This document shows, piece after piece, positions 36,136 to 45,334 of a stretch of DNA of 64,000 nucleotides (position 1 is its first letter; each line of letters starts with the position of its first letter). Source of the DNA: Rhodococcus sp. IEGM 1409 (GTDB lineage: Bacteria; Actinomycetota; Actinomycetes; Mycobacteriales; Mycobacteriaceae); NCBI RefSeq assembly GCF_030056735.1, contig NZ_JASHKN010000004.1, positions 447,232 to 511,231 on the forward strand, in the 5' to 3' direction. Made by a program: the position numbers and the translations under genes. The notes beneath the pieces were generated by a model that saw only the letters and a list, made by a program, of their open reading frames with translations, ran no database searches and was not told the DNA's origin.

Positions 36136-36168
36136 ATGAACGATCACACGTGGACGACTCGACGATGA
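36136..36168 (+). CDS. Ten-residue leader peptide translationally coupled to ABC ATPase
   Basis: A strong GGAGGA box (36125-36130) is spaced five bases from an ATG that opens a ten-codon frame, [10 protein letters not shown]. Its TGA overlaps the ATG of the ABC ATPase (ATGA). The ATPase ATG has no ribosome site of its own. Either this short frame feeds ribosomes to the operon, or the ATPase starts at the GTG at 36150. Too short for family recognition. Confidence 0.45.
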   Translation: MNDHTWTTRR

Positions 36169-37154
36169 GCCCACTTCTGCAAGTCCGAGACCTCACGGTT
36201 GACATTGGGACGGAATCGATTTCGAACAGAGTCCTCGACGGAGTGAGCTTCGAGTTGGGGGCAGGCGAAGTCACCGGCCTTGTGGGCGAGAGCGGGAGCG
36301 GAAAGACACTGACCGGTCTCGCACTGCTCGGTCTCTTGCCCCGCGCGGCTACGACCAGCGGAAGCATCCGTTTCGAAGGACGCGAACTTGTGGGTCTGCC
36401 CGCCGCCGAGTTGAGGAAAATACGCGGTCGCGACGTCAGTATGGTGTTTCAGGATCCGAGCTCGGCTCTCAACCCCTCCGTCAGCATCGGTCGCCAGATC
36501 ATCGATGTATTGAAGGCGCACCGTGACATCACGAAGGTCGACGCAGAGGGTGTAGCAACAGATCTTCTCCACCAGGTCGGTCTGGCCGACCCGAGCAGAA
36601 CCCTGAAATCGTACGGGTACGAGCTATCCGGTGGGATGTGTCAGCGGGTGATGATCGCGATGGCCCTCGCATGCGGTCCGAAGTTGCTGATCGCGGACGA
36701 ACCGACGACAGCGCTCGACGTGACCATCCAAGCCCAGATCGTCGATCTCCTTCGAGAACTGGCCGAACAGCGCGATCTTGCCGTGTTGTTGATCAGTCAC
36801 GACCTAGCAGTCGTCGCCGAGGTCGCAGATCGAGTCATCACCATGTTTCGCGGCGAGATCGTCGACGTCGCGCCGCGAGACGCGTTGCTTCGCCGGCCAG
36901 CGCATCCCTACACGTTCAGCCTTCTCGAGGCCGCGCGCTCGACATTCGAAAACATCTCCTCCCAATCACCCAAGACGCGCGGCGATTTCACCACCAAAGC
37001 CCCTTCTCCCAGTGAGGGTTGCCGATACCTCGCCCGGTGCAACTACTCCGATGAACGCTGCGTATCCGATCATCCACTTCTGATCGGATCACCGGAATCG
37101 GCAACGAGATGTCACCGCAGTTCCGAACTCGAGTTGCTCGGACTGGTGAGCTGA
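36165..37154 (+). CDS. Peptide/nickel-type ABC transporter ATPase (DppD-like)
   Basis: 329 residues from the ATG at 36165; an in-frame GTG five codons upstream (36150) is possible. It powers import through the permease pair encoded downstream. Walker A 'GESGSGKT', Q-loop '[12 protein letters not shown]', signature 'LSGGMCQR' (usually LSGGMRQR; Cys for Arg here), Walker B '[12 protein letters not shown]' and the H-loop 'LLISHDLAV' are all present. The C-terminal oligopeptide-transporter domain has the Cys pattern '[15 protein letters not shown]'. The stop overlaps the next ATPase start by one base. Confidence 0.93.
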   Translation: MSPLLQVRDLTVDIGTESISNRVLDGVSFELGAGEVTGLVGESGSGKTLTGLALLGLLPRAATTSGSIRFEGRELVGLPAAELRKIRGRDVSMVFQDPSSALNPSVSIGRQIIDVLKAHRDITKVDAEGVATDLLHQVGLADPSRTLKSYGYELSGGMCQRVMIAMALACGPKLLIADEPTTALDVTIQAQIVDLLRELAEQRDLAVLLISHDLAVVAEVADRVITMFRGEIVDVAPRDALLRRPAHPYTFSLLEAARSTFENISSQSPKTRGDFTTKAPSPSEGCRYLARCNYSDERCVSDHPLLIGSPESATRCHRSSELELLGLVS

Positions 37155-38128
37155 TGAGCAACACCGACATCATCGTCGATGTTCGGAACCTGGCCGTCGA
37201 GTACGGACGAGGGCGCAAAGCTCTTCGAGCGGTCGACGACATCAGCTTCTCCGTGCAGAGGGGTGAAACCCTTGCGATCATCGGTGAATCAGGGTCGGGA
37301 AAATCCTCGACGGCTCACGCTCTGGCCGGCCTGGTCGGTACGGCAGCAGGCTCCATCACGACGAACCTCGACGGCCCGGCATTCGGCAAAGGCGGATCTT
37401 CCCACCTCATCTTTCAAAATCCCACGTCGGCTTTGAACACTCGGATGAGCTCTTGGGCGTGCGTAGCCGAGCCGATGGCGCCAGGACGCGTACGAATCCC
37501 GCAGTCGTTGCGGCCGAAGGCCGTCGAGCTGTTGCGTCGGGTCGGTCTCGGCGCCGAGCTTGCCGACCGCCTCCCGACCCAACTCTCCGGCGGCCAACGC
37601 CAACGCGTGACCATCGCTCGCGCCCTTGCCTCCAAGGCGCCACTGATTCTCTGCGACGAACCTGTTGCTTCCCTCGATGTTTCACTGCAGGAAGAGGTGT
37701 TGCAACTTCTTGCCGATCTCCGAGAAGAGCACGACCTCACGTACATCTTCATTTCGCACGATTTGGGTTCGGTGGCCCGGATCGCCGATCGCGTCGCAGT
37801 GATGTACCTCGGCCGAATCGTCGAGATCGGGCCGGTTGCCACGGTCCTGACAACTCCATCGCACCCCTACACGCAGGCACTGCTCGCCGCGGCCCCGCAT
37901 ATCGAACTCGAGCGTCGCAATCGTCGGAAAGCATTGGTGCGCGGAGAGTTACCCGACCCGCGGAATCCACCCTCGGGCTGTCGATTCCGCACCCGCTGCC
38001 CGTTTGCGATGGATCGCTGTGCGTCGGAATCGCCGGCGCTTCGCGCGGCCCCGAATTCCGCGCACAGCTCCGCCTGCCATCTGTCCTCCCCGGCCACATC
38101 GACCGGAATCTCGAACCCGCCGCAGTAA
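37154..38128 (+). CDS. Peptide/nickel-type ABC transporter ATPase (DppF-like)
   Basis: 324 residues. The start overlaps the stop of the first ATPase (TGATG). Walker A 'GESGSGKS', Q-loop 'LIFQNPTSALNT', signature 'LSGGQRQR', Walker B 'LILCDEPVASLD' and H-loop 'FISHDLGS' are complete. The C-terminal 'GCRFRTRCPFAMDRC' is the oligopeptide-transporter Cys motif. It should form the ATPase heterodimer with the preceding protein. The substrate-binding lipoprotein gene follows after 55 bases. Confidence 0.93.
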   Translation: MSNTDIIVDVRNLAVEYGRGRKALRAVDDISFSVQRGETLAIIGESGSGKSSTAHALAGLVGTAAGSITTNLDGPAFGKGGSSHLIFQNPTSALNTRMSSWACVAEPMAPGRVRIPQSLRPKAVELLRRVGLGAELADRLPTQLSGGQRQRVTIARALASKAPLILCDEPVASLDVSLQEEVLQLLADLREEHDLTYIFISHDLGSVARIADRVAVMYLGRIVEIGPVATVLTTPSHPYTQALLAAAPHIELERRNRRKALVRGELPDPRNPPSGCRFRTRCPFAMDRCASESPALRAAPNSAHSSACHLSSPATSTGISNPPQ

Positions 38129-38183
38129 ATGCGTGCCGCGTCAGTCTCCCCATTCCGGCAAGACCAAAGCGAAAGTCCACCAT

Positions 38184-39791
38184 ATGAATCCACGTCTGTT
38201 TTCGCGATCTCGATATCCGATCACCCACTTCCAGAATCATGGGAAAAGTCGCCCACATGCGCTGGTGGCTGCGTTCGCACTTTCTGCCCTCGTGCTCAGT
38301 GGCTGTTCGAGCAGCACCACAGGTACCGCCGGCGGTACCGGACCTGTCGATCCGAACGCCGAACTGAAGGTCGCGACATCGCACGTGCCGGCTTCGCTCG
38401 ACCCGTGTGCGGGAAACATCGGATACGACATCGACTACCTACAGTTGATGTACGCACCACTGATCGATGCAGAACCTGCCACCCAGAAACTGCGGCCGGG
38501 AATCGCTACCGAGTGGGGTTTCTCCGGACCGGACAACCTCACGTTCGAGATGACGTTGCAGAACGGCTTGACCTTCCACGACGGTACAACTCTCGATGCA
38601 GCAGCAGTCAAAGCAAGCATGGAACACTGCTTGAGTCTCGGAATCGTTTCCGTCCCGACGATCAAAAGCATCGAAGCAACGTCCCCGGATCAGATAACGA
38701 TCTCGTTGAGCTCACCTACCTCTGGCTTACCAGGGTGGCTCAACGGCAGATTGGGGATGGTCGTCTCCCCCACTGCGCTGGCAGCAGCAGGGGCGGACTT
38801 CGCCAACAAGCCTGTAGGTGCCGGCCCGTACACGTTCACCAGCGCAGTCCCGAACAGTTCATACACATTCAGTCGATTTGACGACTACAAACCGGCGGGT
38901 CCACCCAGCCCTCAGCTCGCCAAGATCCAGATCCAGGTGATCTCCAACCCCACAGCGCTGACAAATGCCCTGACATCGAACGCCGCGGATTTTGCATACG
39001 GGCTCACACCGTCGAGTGCTCCGATCCTCGAACGCAATCCCAACCTGAACGTCAGTCACGACCCGAGACTCGGAGTTGCACTCGTCGTGATCAACAACAA
39101 GAACCCAATAGTCAACGACGTCCGAGTTCGTCTGGCAATGCAATATGCGCTCGACCGCAAGGCAATTGCGCGAGCCGCGCTGGACAGCTCGGAAGGAACT
39201 GCGGCGTTCGGTCAATATCCTCCCGGCTCACAGTTCTACGACGAGCAAACAGAAGATGCATGGCCATACGACCCGGAGAAGGCCAAATCGCTGCTAGCCG
39301 AGGCGGGTTATCCGAACGGAGTCACTGTGCGCGGATTGGCAGGCAATTTACCGCCGTACTCGACCAACGCAGTCCTTGTCGGAGAACAATGGGAGAAGGT
39401 CGGCATCAAGGTCGACTTTGTCGAAATGAGTGGACCTCAGGCGATTACGGAGTTCGTCGCACACAACAGCGCGGACGTCTTCAGCGTGGGATGGCCCACG
39501 CGAGCATCCGCACCACTCAATTTCGAAGCCTCACTGGGTTCGCGATCGTACTTCCGGCAGAATTCAGTACCCAACGAGGAGTTGGAGAAGCTGATCGCAA
39601 TGTTGAACAACTCATATGACGAAGCCGCTCAGCTCGACATCGTCAAACAGATCAATCAAGTCGTGATCAAGTCCGCTGAGTACGTACCGTTGTACTTCAC
39701 TCCCGACGTGGTCGCGTACACGAAGAACGTTCATGGGGCCGTTCCTGCTCTGAACGGATCCCCCAATCTCGCATACCTCTCGAAGTCATGA
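38184..39791 (+). CDS. Extracellular solute-binding lipoprotein, family 5 (peptide type)
   Basis: 535 residues from the ATG at 38184. The signal ends in the lipobox 'LVLSGC' with Cys41, so the mature protein is lipid-anchored outside the membrane. The family 5 fold is evident: 'YDIDYLQLMYAPLID', 'LTFEMTLQNGLTFHDGTTLD', 'VNDVRVRLAMQYALDRKAI' and the C-terminal 'SAEYVPLYFTPDVVAYTK'. It binds the substrate, peptide-like or another small molecule, for the permeases. The identity of the ligand cannot be read from the sequence. Its stop overlaps the first permease start (ATGA). Confidence 0.93.
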   Translation: MNPRLFSRSRYPITHFQNHGKSRPHALVAAFALSALVLSGCSSSTTGTAGGTGPVDPNAELKVATSHVPASLDPCAGNIGYDIDYLQLMYAPLIDAEPATQKLRPGIATEWGFSGPDNLTFEMTLQNGLTFHDGTTLDAAAVKASMEHCLSLGIVSVPTIKSIEATSPDQITISLSSPTSGLPGWLNGRLGMVVSPTALAAAGADFANKPVGAGPYTFTSAVPNSSYTFSRFDDYKPAGPPSPQLAKIQIQVISNPTALTNALTSNAADFAYGLTPSSAPILERNPNLNVSHDPRLGVALVVINNKNPIVNDVRVRLAMQYALDRKAIARAALDSSEGTAAFGQYPPGSQFYDEQTEDAWPYDPEKAKSLLAEAGYPNGVTVRGLAGNLPPYSTNAVLVGEQWEKVGIKVDFVEMSGPQAITEFVAHNSADVFSVGWPTRASAPLNFEASLGSRSYFRQNSVPNEELEKLIAMLNNSYDEAAQLDIVKQINQVVIKSAEYVPLYFTPDVVAYTKNVHGAVPALNGSPNLAYLSKS

Positions 39792-40834
39792 CAGCGACCG
39801 TCGTATCGCGCGAGAATTCGGTGATGCCAGGGCCTGAGAGCGTTCCAACTCGAAGCCCTCACCGATCGCCCGTCAACCCCTACGTACGGATGATCGCCGT
39901 CCGGTTCGCGCAAATAATTCCGACCGCGGTTATCGCCAGTTTCATAACCTTCGCCCTCATTCGGATCATTCCAGGTGGACCAGCCGAGGCCCTTCTCGGT
40001 CCGAACGGCACCGATGAATCGATCGCGGCGCTCAACGAGCGCCTTGGATTAAATCAACCCTTACTGGTCCAGTACTGGAACTGGGTGGTGTCAGCGCTGC
40101 ACGGAGATCTAGGCACGTCGCTACAGAACAGCGCCCCAGTAGGCCCACAGATCCTTGCGCGTCTGCCGGCAAGCGCGGAACTCGTTGTTCTCGCTCTGTT
40201 GCTGTCCGCCGTCGTGGCCGTGCCTCTCGGTGTGTGGACCGCAACGCGGGTGGGGCGACGCAGCGATGGTTTGACTCGCACGGTTTCAGGGATCGGACTC
40301 GCGGTGCCGGACTTCTTCCTCGCTATCGTGCTGGTCGATGTCTTCGCCCTCGGCTTGGGACTTCTACCGGTGCTCGGCTGGGTTCCTCTGGGCGACGATG
40401 TGATCGACAACCTGAGCCATCTCGTCTTGCCTGCAACGGCACTCGCTGCCGGCGCAGCATCGATTGCGATTCGGCAGACCAGGGCTGCGATGATCGAGAC
40501 ACTGTCCGGTGACTACGTGCGAACCGCGCGTGCAATGGGTATCGACGAGCGGAAGATCCTGTGGCGCTATGCGTTACGAAACATCGTTCCCACCATTGTC
40601 ACGGTCTACGGTTTGCTCGCCGTGGCGATGCTGGGTGCGACGGTCATCCTCGAGCAGATCTTCGTGCTGCCGGGCCTCGGCAGCGCTTTGGTCATCGCGA
40701 TCGACACGCGAGACTATCCGATGCTTCAAGGCATCGTGTTGCTGTTCGTCGTGATCGTGCTTCTCGTGAACATCCTGGTCGACGTCGTCAACACCATGAT
40801 CAGCCCGCAATTGAGAAAGGGAACGATCTCGTGA
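39788..40834 (+). CDS. Peptide-type ABC transporter permease (DppB-like)
   Basis: 348 residues. After a polar N-terminus of about 35, six membrane helices follow. The DppB hallmark 'GLNQPLLVQYWNWV' region lies after the first helix, and the EAA loop contacting the ATPase is 'RTARAMGIDERKILWRYAL'. The end 'LVNILVDVVNTMISPQLR' is typical of this subunit (its usual form is DPRIR-like). The start overlaps the binding-protein stop, and the stop overlaps the next permease start (GTGA), so stoichiometric translation is likely. Confidence 0.93.
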   Translation: MTATVVSRENSVMPGPESVPTRSPHRSPVNPYVRMIAVRFAQIIPTAVIASFITFALIRIIPGGPAEALLGPNGTDESIAALNERLGLNQPLLVQYWNWVVSALHGDLGTSLQNSAPVGPQILARLPASAELVVLALLLSAVVAVPLGVWTATRVGRRSDGLTRTVSGIGLAVPDFFLAIVLVDVFALGLGLLPVLGWVPLGDDVIDNLSHLVLPATALAAGAASIAIRQTRAAMIETLSGDYVRTARAMGIDERKILWRYALRNIVPTIVTVYGLLAVAMLGATVILEQIFVLPGLGSALVIAIDTRDYPMLQGIVLLFVVIVLLVNILVDVVNTMISPQLRKGTIS

Positions 40835-41691
40835 GCCAACTCGTAGTGACCACTGCAGGCGAGTCTCGTCCCAAGCGGCCTCGCCCTCGCCTGACGCTCG
40901 GATTATGGCTCAGCTACTGCTTTCTCGGAATACTGATCGCGGCGTCCGCCTTGGCCTCCTTCGTGGCCCCGTACAGTCCGACCGATCAGAACCTGACCAA
41001 CACGTTCGCCGGACCAAGTGCACAGCACCTGCTGGGTACTGACGGCTTCGGCCGCGACGTGCTCAGTCGGCTCATCTGGGGAGGACGCTCCGCCTTCTTC
41101 GGCGTTGCGATTGCGGTCGCTGTCAGTCTGCTGTTGGGAATTCCGTGGGGACTGATCGCCGGATACTGGCCACGCTGGATCGGTGCGTCGCTCCTCCGGG
41201 TGGCAGACGCACTACTGGCATTCCCCGGTTTGGTTCTTGCAGTGGCAATTACGGGCGTTCTGGGGCCGAGCCTGATTACGTCGATGTCCGCCCTCGGAGT
41301 TGTCTACGCACCCACGATTGCAAGAATTCTGGCTGCCGGGGTCAGCGAAACGAGGAACCGAGACTTCGTCCTGAGCGCGCGACTCTCGGGATGTCCGCCG
41401 CACGTAGTGCTTTTGCGTCATCTCCTACCGCACGCAATCGGACCGGTTGTCGTTCAGGTGACTGTGCTCACCGGTCTGACTTTTCTCGCGCAGGCCGCCC
41501 TCTCGTTCCTCGGACTGGGTATACAGCCGCCCACCCCGAGTTGGGGCGGTGACTTATCCGATGCGTACCTGCACATCTTGAGCGCCCCACAACAGATTCT
41601 CCCCTCCGGCATTCTGATTTCACTGGTCGTCCTGGCCGTCTACCGAGTGGGTGATGCCGTCCGGGACCGCATGTATGTCAGAGGGAGATAG
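40831..41691 (+). CDS. Peptide-type ABC transporter permease (DppC-like)
   Basis: 286 residues from a GTG that overlaps the previous stop. 'YSPTDQNLTNTFAGPSAQHL' and 'GTDGFGRDVLSRLIWGGRSA' are the classic DppC N-terminal motif. The EAA loop is 'VLSARLSGCPPHVVLLRHLL', and 'ALSFLGLGIQPPTPSWG' is another hallmark. It pairs with the DppB-like subunit to form the channel. It is the last transporter gene; the SCO6745-like gene follows after 65 bases in the same direction and may share the transcript. Confidence 0.94.
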   Translation: MSQLVVTTAGESRPKRPRPRLTLGLWLSYCFLGILIAASALASFVAPYSPTDQNLTNTFAGPSAQHLLGTDGFGRDVLSRLIWGGRSAFFGVAIAVAVSLLLGIPWGLIAGYWPRWIGASLLRVADALLAFPGLVLAVAITGVLGPSLITSMSALGVVYAPTIARILAAGVSETRNRDFVLSARLSGCPPHVVLLRHLLPHAIGPVVVQVTVLTGLTFLAQAALSFLGLGIQPPTPSWGGDLSDAYLHILSAPQQILPSGILISLVVLAVYRVGDAVRDRMYVRGR

Positions 41692-41756
41692 CTTACGAAC
41701 ATCCCGCACCCAGTCCGACTTCTCGACCACCACACCACCCGTATGAAGGAATACCG

Positions 41757-42641
41757 ATGACTTCTATAGCACCAGAAACCGCGCGCCGCGTCTTCCGTGG
41801 AGCCGAACCGATACACGGCATGATCTACTTCACCCCCTTTGGCACGGAAGCATATGCTGCACTGGGCTTTACGCATCCTCGAATGGGGTACTTCGCTTCG
41901 CGGTCCGCACCCATGGGCGCGGTAGCGGCAGAAGTCACCATCGCTACCTTCTTCAACTTCAACCCCGAACTGGTACACGCGGTCCTGCCGGAAGCCTGGA
42001 CGATCGCCACCCCCGAACAGATCTTGGCCGCTCGACTCGACGCTGTCGACCGTTCGCTGCGCAAGGCATGGGGAGAACATGTCGACGGCGCCGAGGTTCG
42101 AGAAGCTGCCGAACTCGCACGCGGAGCAGCGGAACGCGCATGCAACAGACCACAAGGGCGACCCTTGTTCGGTGGGCACGCATCATTGCCGTGGCCTGAG
42201 GAGCCTCATCTCGTGTTGTGGCATGCCCAATCCTTGCTCCGGGAGTATCGCGGTGACTCTCATGTCGCCCTACTTCACACCGAAGGGCTCAACGGTGTCG
42301 AAGCACTGGTAGTTCACGCCGCAACCGGTGATGTTCCTGCTGCTGCTCTGCAAATGAGCCGGGCATGGGACAACGATCAGTGGGTGGAAGGCGTCGAAAG
42401 TGTGCGGGCGCGTGGATGGCTCGAAGACGGCCCCGAGCTTCACCTGAACGAGGTGGGTCGCGATCGCCGGCAGAGGGTTGAGCATCAGACCGATGTGCTG
42501 GGGTCGTACCCGTACGAGGCGATCGGCGAGACCGGATGCAGTCGACTGATCGAAATCTCGGAACGTCTCTCCGGTGAAGTGATCGATGCAGATCTCGGAT
42601 TTCCGGCAGCACTGGCAGCACGTCGCCGATTGCGTGCGTGA
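41757..42641 (+). CDS. SCO6745-family protein (winged-helix-like)
   Basis: 294 residues, soluble, without a signal peptide. Segments such as 'HGMIYFTPFGTEAYAALGF', 'RMGYFASRSAPMGAV', 'ATFFNFNPELV' and 'HHxWxEEPHLVLWHAQSLLREYRGDSHVALL' (the first part of the last is only similar) match the SCO6745 family, whose members resemble duplicated winged helices. The family's function is not established; catalysis or DNA binding have both been considered. It sits directly behind the peptide-type transporter, so it might act on the imported compound, but this is context only. Confidence 0.75.
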   Translation: MTSIAPETARRVFRGAEPIHGMIYFTPFGTEAYAALGFTHPRMGYFASRSAPMGAVAAEVTIATFFNFNPELVHAVLPEAWTIATPEQILAARLDAVDRSLRKAWGEHVDGAEVREAAELARGAAERACNRPQGRPLFGGHASLPWPEEPHLVLWHAQSLLREYRGDSHVALLHTEGLNGVEALVVHAATGDVPAAALQMSRAWDNDQWVEGVESVRARGWLEDGPELHLNEVGRDRRQRVEHQTDVLGSYPYEAIGETGCSRLIEISERLSGEVIDADLGFPAALAARRRLRA

Positions 42642-42817
42642 CAGCAGGTCGTGAGCGTCGGACGTGGCTGGTGGTGATACGACGAGGGTGTCACCACCAG
42701 CAGCTTCACACAATTATCGCCGAAGTCGGCTGCGCCCCGAATCTGCACAGTGAGAAGGCATCCGGATGAGACTGCCGTTGTGCCGAATTCCCGCTCCGTT
42801 TAGGTGATGATGGCTTG

Positions 42818-43498
42818 ATGTGGAAACAGGCATTCGGGTTTGCTTTGTTCGGGGCGGCCGTTGCCTTGGTCGCCGCGTCGCTGACACAGGGGTCTTCACA
42901 GGCATCGGCCACCATCACCCTCTTTTCGGGTGGCACGACAATCTCGGGCTTCGCGGGTGAACCGCAATGGAACCGGCCGATAGAGGCTGCGGTGATCGGC
43001 GCCCTTCTGGGCGCGCTGACCGGCTTCGTGCTCCGCCTCGCGGGCGTGCGAGTCTCCGGAGGCCAGGACATTCGAATGGTCCGAACTGTGGTGGCAGGCC
43101 TCGCAGGCGTCACGCTTGGGCTGACGCCCCTGTTGGTCTTGATCAGCAAGGCATTCACCGGGTCGGTTGATATCGGATGGCCCCCGCTCCTGGTCTATGC
43201 CGTAAGCGGTCTCCTGGCTTATGGCCTGTCGGTCGCCGCCGTGTTCGGAGTCCTTCGCGCTGCCGGGGATCGACTTACTGTTCGCACGACGCGAGCGGTG
43301 GCGGCGATGCTTCCGGTAGGGGCGTTGGCGGCGACTGCTGCGGGTGTCGGAACTGCCTGGAGGCTGGGCTTCTCCACCGCCGCTCCCACCTGGATTGCAG
43401 TCGTACTGCTGGTGGTGCTCGTATTGGCTGGAACATTCGTTGTTGCCCGAGCGTGGGCACTACGGATGCAGGCTCGTGACTTTCCAGAAGTTGCATAG
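42818..43498 (+). CDS. Six-helix membrane protein of unknown family
   Basis: 226 residues from the ATG at 42818, with a TTG one codon earlier as alternative and an AGGTGATG box upstream. About six hydrophobic helices are visible, among them 'FGFALFGAAVALVAASL', 'AAVIGALLGALTGFVLRLA', 'VVAGLAGVTLGLTPLLVLIS' and 'WIAVVLLVVLVLAGTFVVA'. A short outer loop after the first helix contains Ser/Thr/Gly-rich sequence. I recognise no family. It opens a run of small lineage-specific genes that lies between the transporter region and tRNA-Pro. Confidence 0.65.
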   Translation: MWKQAFGFALFGAAVALVAASLTQGSSQASATITLFSGGTTISGFAGEPQWNRPIEAAVIGALLGALTGFVLRLAGVRVSGGQDIRMVRTVVAGLAGVTLGLTPLLVLISKAFTGSVDIGWPPLLVYAVSGLLAYGLSVAAVFGVLRAAGDRLTVRTTRAVAAMLPVGALAATAAGVGTAWRLGFSTAAPTWIAVVLLVVLVLAGTFVVARAWALRMQARDFPEVA

Positions 43499-43533
43499 GC
43501 GGTGGAACGATTGATTCGGACGGTCGCATCGAC

Positions 43534-43875
43534 ATGAGGGGCGAGCGAATCTTCGCGGGACTCGTCGTTGGCTTTCTGCTGGGGCTGTTCGGCTATCTGC
43601 CGTTGGTACTCCTGTGGCAACACTTCGCAGATGTCCCGCAGCCGCAGCTTTATCCGAACCGTTCGTTCACGTCGTTCGGCCCCAACCCGCCACCGCTCAC
43701 CTACTGGATTAGTTGGGCGGCGCCTGCCGTTGTGTTCGTCATTCTCGGACTTATCACTATTCCCAGCCGCACCGGCCGGCAATTTGCGTTGCCATTGGTT
43801 CTCGCGTTCCTTCCGGTCGCGGCAATGGTGGCGTGGTTTTGGATCTCGATGGAACTGTTCTTCAGCCCCGACTGA
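43534..43875 (+). CDS. Small membrane protein of unknown family
   Basis: 113 residues with three helices: 'IFAGLVVGFLLGLFGYLPLVLL', 'WISWAAPAVVFVILGLIT' and 'LPLVLAFLPVAAMVAWFWI' (each a part of the hydrophobic stretch). The first loop is Pro-rich. The ribosome site before the ATG is weak. Its TGA is the first half of TGATCA, whose other half is the stop of the convergent gene, so the two genes abut with no gap. No family recognised. Confidence 0.6.
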   Translation: MRGERIFAGLVVGFLLGLFGYLPLVLLWQHFADVPQPQLYPNRSFTSFGPNPPPLTYWISWAAPAVVFVILGLITIPSRTGRQFALPLVLAFLPVAAMVAWFWISMELFFSPD

Positions 43876-44331
43876 TCACCCACTCGATCGCGTATTGCGA
43901 ACCCCGCCGCGAGCACGCGCAGTGGCGCGCTTGTTCTGCAAGGCGATGCCCTGATGCACCGCAGCAAGTACCAATGCCAGCACTGCCGCAGGGAGGCTCC
44001 CGACCATCGACAGCAGAGACGGCATATCAGAGCTGAAAGCGGTAACGAAACCCACCACTGCAGCACAAAGCATTGTCGCCGAGACGATCCAGGAAACGAA
44101 TGGTCGCGGGATCACGGCTGGAATGACGCACAGGGCCACCGGTAAGGCGAGCACCAAGAAGAGCTCTCGTCCGAAATAGTCATGAATCGAGCGGTAACAA
44201 TCAGCAGAACTGAGCGGGCCGAGGCCTATTTCGCAATCGGTGATCTCATACAGCGGCCACTGTGCCGTCGCGGATCCCAGAATCCCGGTGGCGACCGCCA
44301 ATACAACCCACGCGATCCGAATCCCAGTCAT
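43876..44331 (-). CDS. Small membrane protein with secretory N-terminus, unknown family
   Basis: 151 residues. A hydrophobic N-terminus ('IAWVVLAVATGILGSATA') could be a signal or first helix. A loop with two Cys ('DCEIGLGPLSSADCYRSIHD') follows, then three helices and a basic tail. The two Cys lie on the likely outer side and could form a disulfide. Neighbours on both sides run on the opposite strand. No family recognised. Confidence 0.6.
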   Translation of the reverse strand: MTGIRIAWVVLAVATGILGSATAQWPLYEITDCEIGLGPLSSADCYRSIHDYFGRELFLVLALPVALCVIPAVIPRPFVSWIVSATMLCAAVVGFVTAFSSDMPSLLSMVGSLPAAVLALVLAAVHQGIALQNKRATARARGGVRNTRSSG

Positions 44332-44443
44332 ACGAAGAGATCATGCCAGTAACGAACATTGCGCTCCGCAGCAGAAAGCGATTACAACCCGAAAATGCAC
44401 GAAGGGGCGATAACGTCGACGGTAATCGAAGAAGGGATCAACG

Positions 44444-44764
44444 ATGTTGATCGGATTGGGAGCACTGATGCTTGCTATTGCTGCCCATGTCTACGGCGCG
44501 CGCCTCGCGGCTCACGGAAACTACGGGCGAAGATTACCTCTCGCGGTGGGACCGTTCTCAACGCGAGCAGCACAACATGTACGGCGTGCTCAACTCGCGG
44601 GTTGGGCATTGAGCCTGATCGGGACATTCCGCGTCGTCGACAACTATTGGGAGACAGCACCTCTGTTGAGCACGGGTATCGCGGTAGCTGTACTCGGCGC
44701 AGTTAACGGCATGCCGAGTTTGATTATCACTGTGATGCACAACCAAAGTTTGCAGCGGGGTTGA
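44444..44764 (+). CDS. Small membrane protein of unknown family
   Basis: 106 residues. An AAGGGA box lies at good spacing before the ATG. Helices are near 2-18, 47-62 and 72-95, with a basic loop between ('RRLPLAVGPFSTRAAQHVRR'). I recognise no family. The next gene starts 33 bases downstream in the same direction, so the pair may be an operon. Confidence 0.6.
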   Translation: MLIGLGALMLAIAAHVYGARLAAHGNYGRRLPLAVGPFSTRAAQHVRRAQLAGWALSLIGTFRVVDNYWETAPLLSTGIAVAVLGAVNGMPSLIITVMHNQSLQRG

Positions 44765-44797
44765 GGTCTTCGACGCGGTTTGTGGGAGGGTGCTTGC

Positions 44798-45250
44798 ATG
44801 GCAACACAACCACATGGCCAGTCGATAACCCCGGCGTGGAAAGTTTTCACGGCCATCGGTTTTGCAGGTGTTGTAGGCGCTGCCGTGACGTACTTCCGAG
44901 GCGGGTCCACTCTGGCAATGATTGGCGGGATGGTCATCCTCGCGATTGGTGTGACGCTTTCTGTCTGGTCTATTCTGCGAATGCTGCACGAGAATCGAGG
45001 ACATCGCCTCCATTGGTGGAGAACGCCACCGGTCAATCCGAGGAACGTCGATCTTTCTCGTGCTGTGGGTATTCCGACCACAATCTTCGGAGCACTGACA
45101 ATCTGGCTGAACACAGCAGGCTCGGCGCCGTGGTGGTTGGCAGCAGCCTTTGCCGCAATTCTGATCGCACTCTTTGAAGCGACAGTGGCCATCCACAACA
45201 TTCGTCTGAATCAACGGGTTCAGGGAGCAGAATCGTCGATCAGTGGATAA
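44798..45250 (+). CDS. Four-helix membrane protein of unknown family
   Basis: 150 residues from the ATG at 44798, which has a strong GGGAGGG box. Four hydrophobic segments are visible ('VFTAIGFAGVVGAAVTYF', 'LAMIGGMVILAIGVTLSVW', 'GIPTTIFGALTIWLNTA', 'WLAAAFAAILIALFEATVAI'), with a basic cytosolic loop in the middle. No family recognised. It follows another small membrane gene closely. Confidence 0.62.
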   Translation: MATQPHGQSITPAWKVFTAIGFAGVVGAAVTYFRGGSTLAMIGGMVILAIGVTLSVWSILRMLHENRGHRLHWWRTPPVNPRNVDLSRAVGIPTTIFGALTIWLNTAGSAPWWLAAAFAAILIALFEATVAIHNIRLNQRVQGAESSISG

Positions 45251-45334
45251 GTGCCGTAGAAATAATCGGCTTATCCGCCGGTCGACACCACGAACTTTGC
45301 AAGCTCTTGTGCCCGTGCTGCTAACCTTCCGCCC

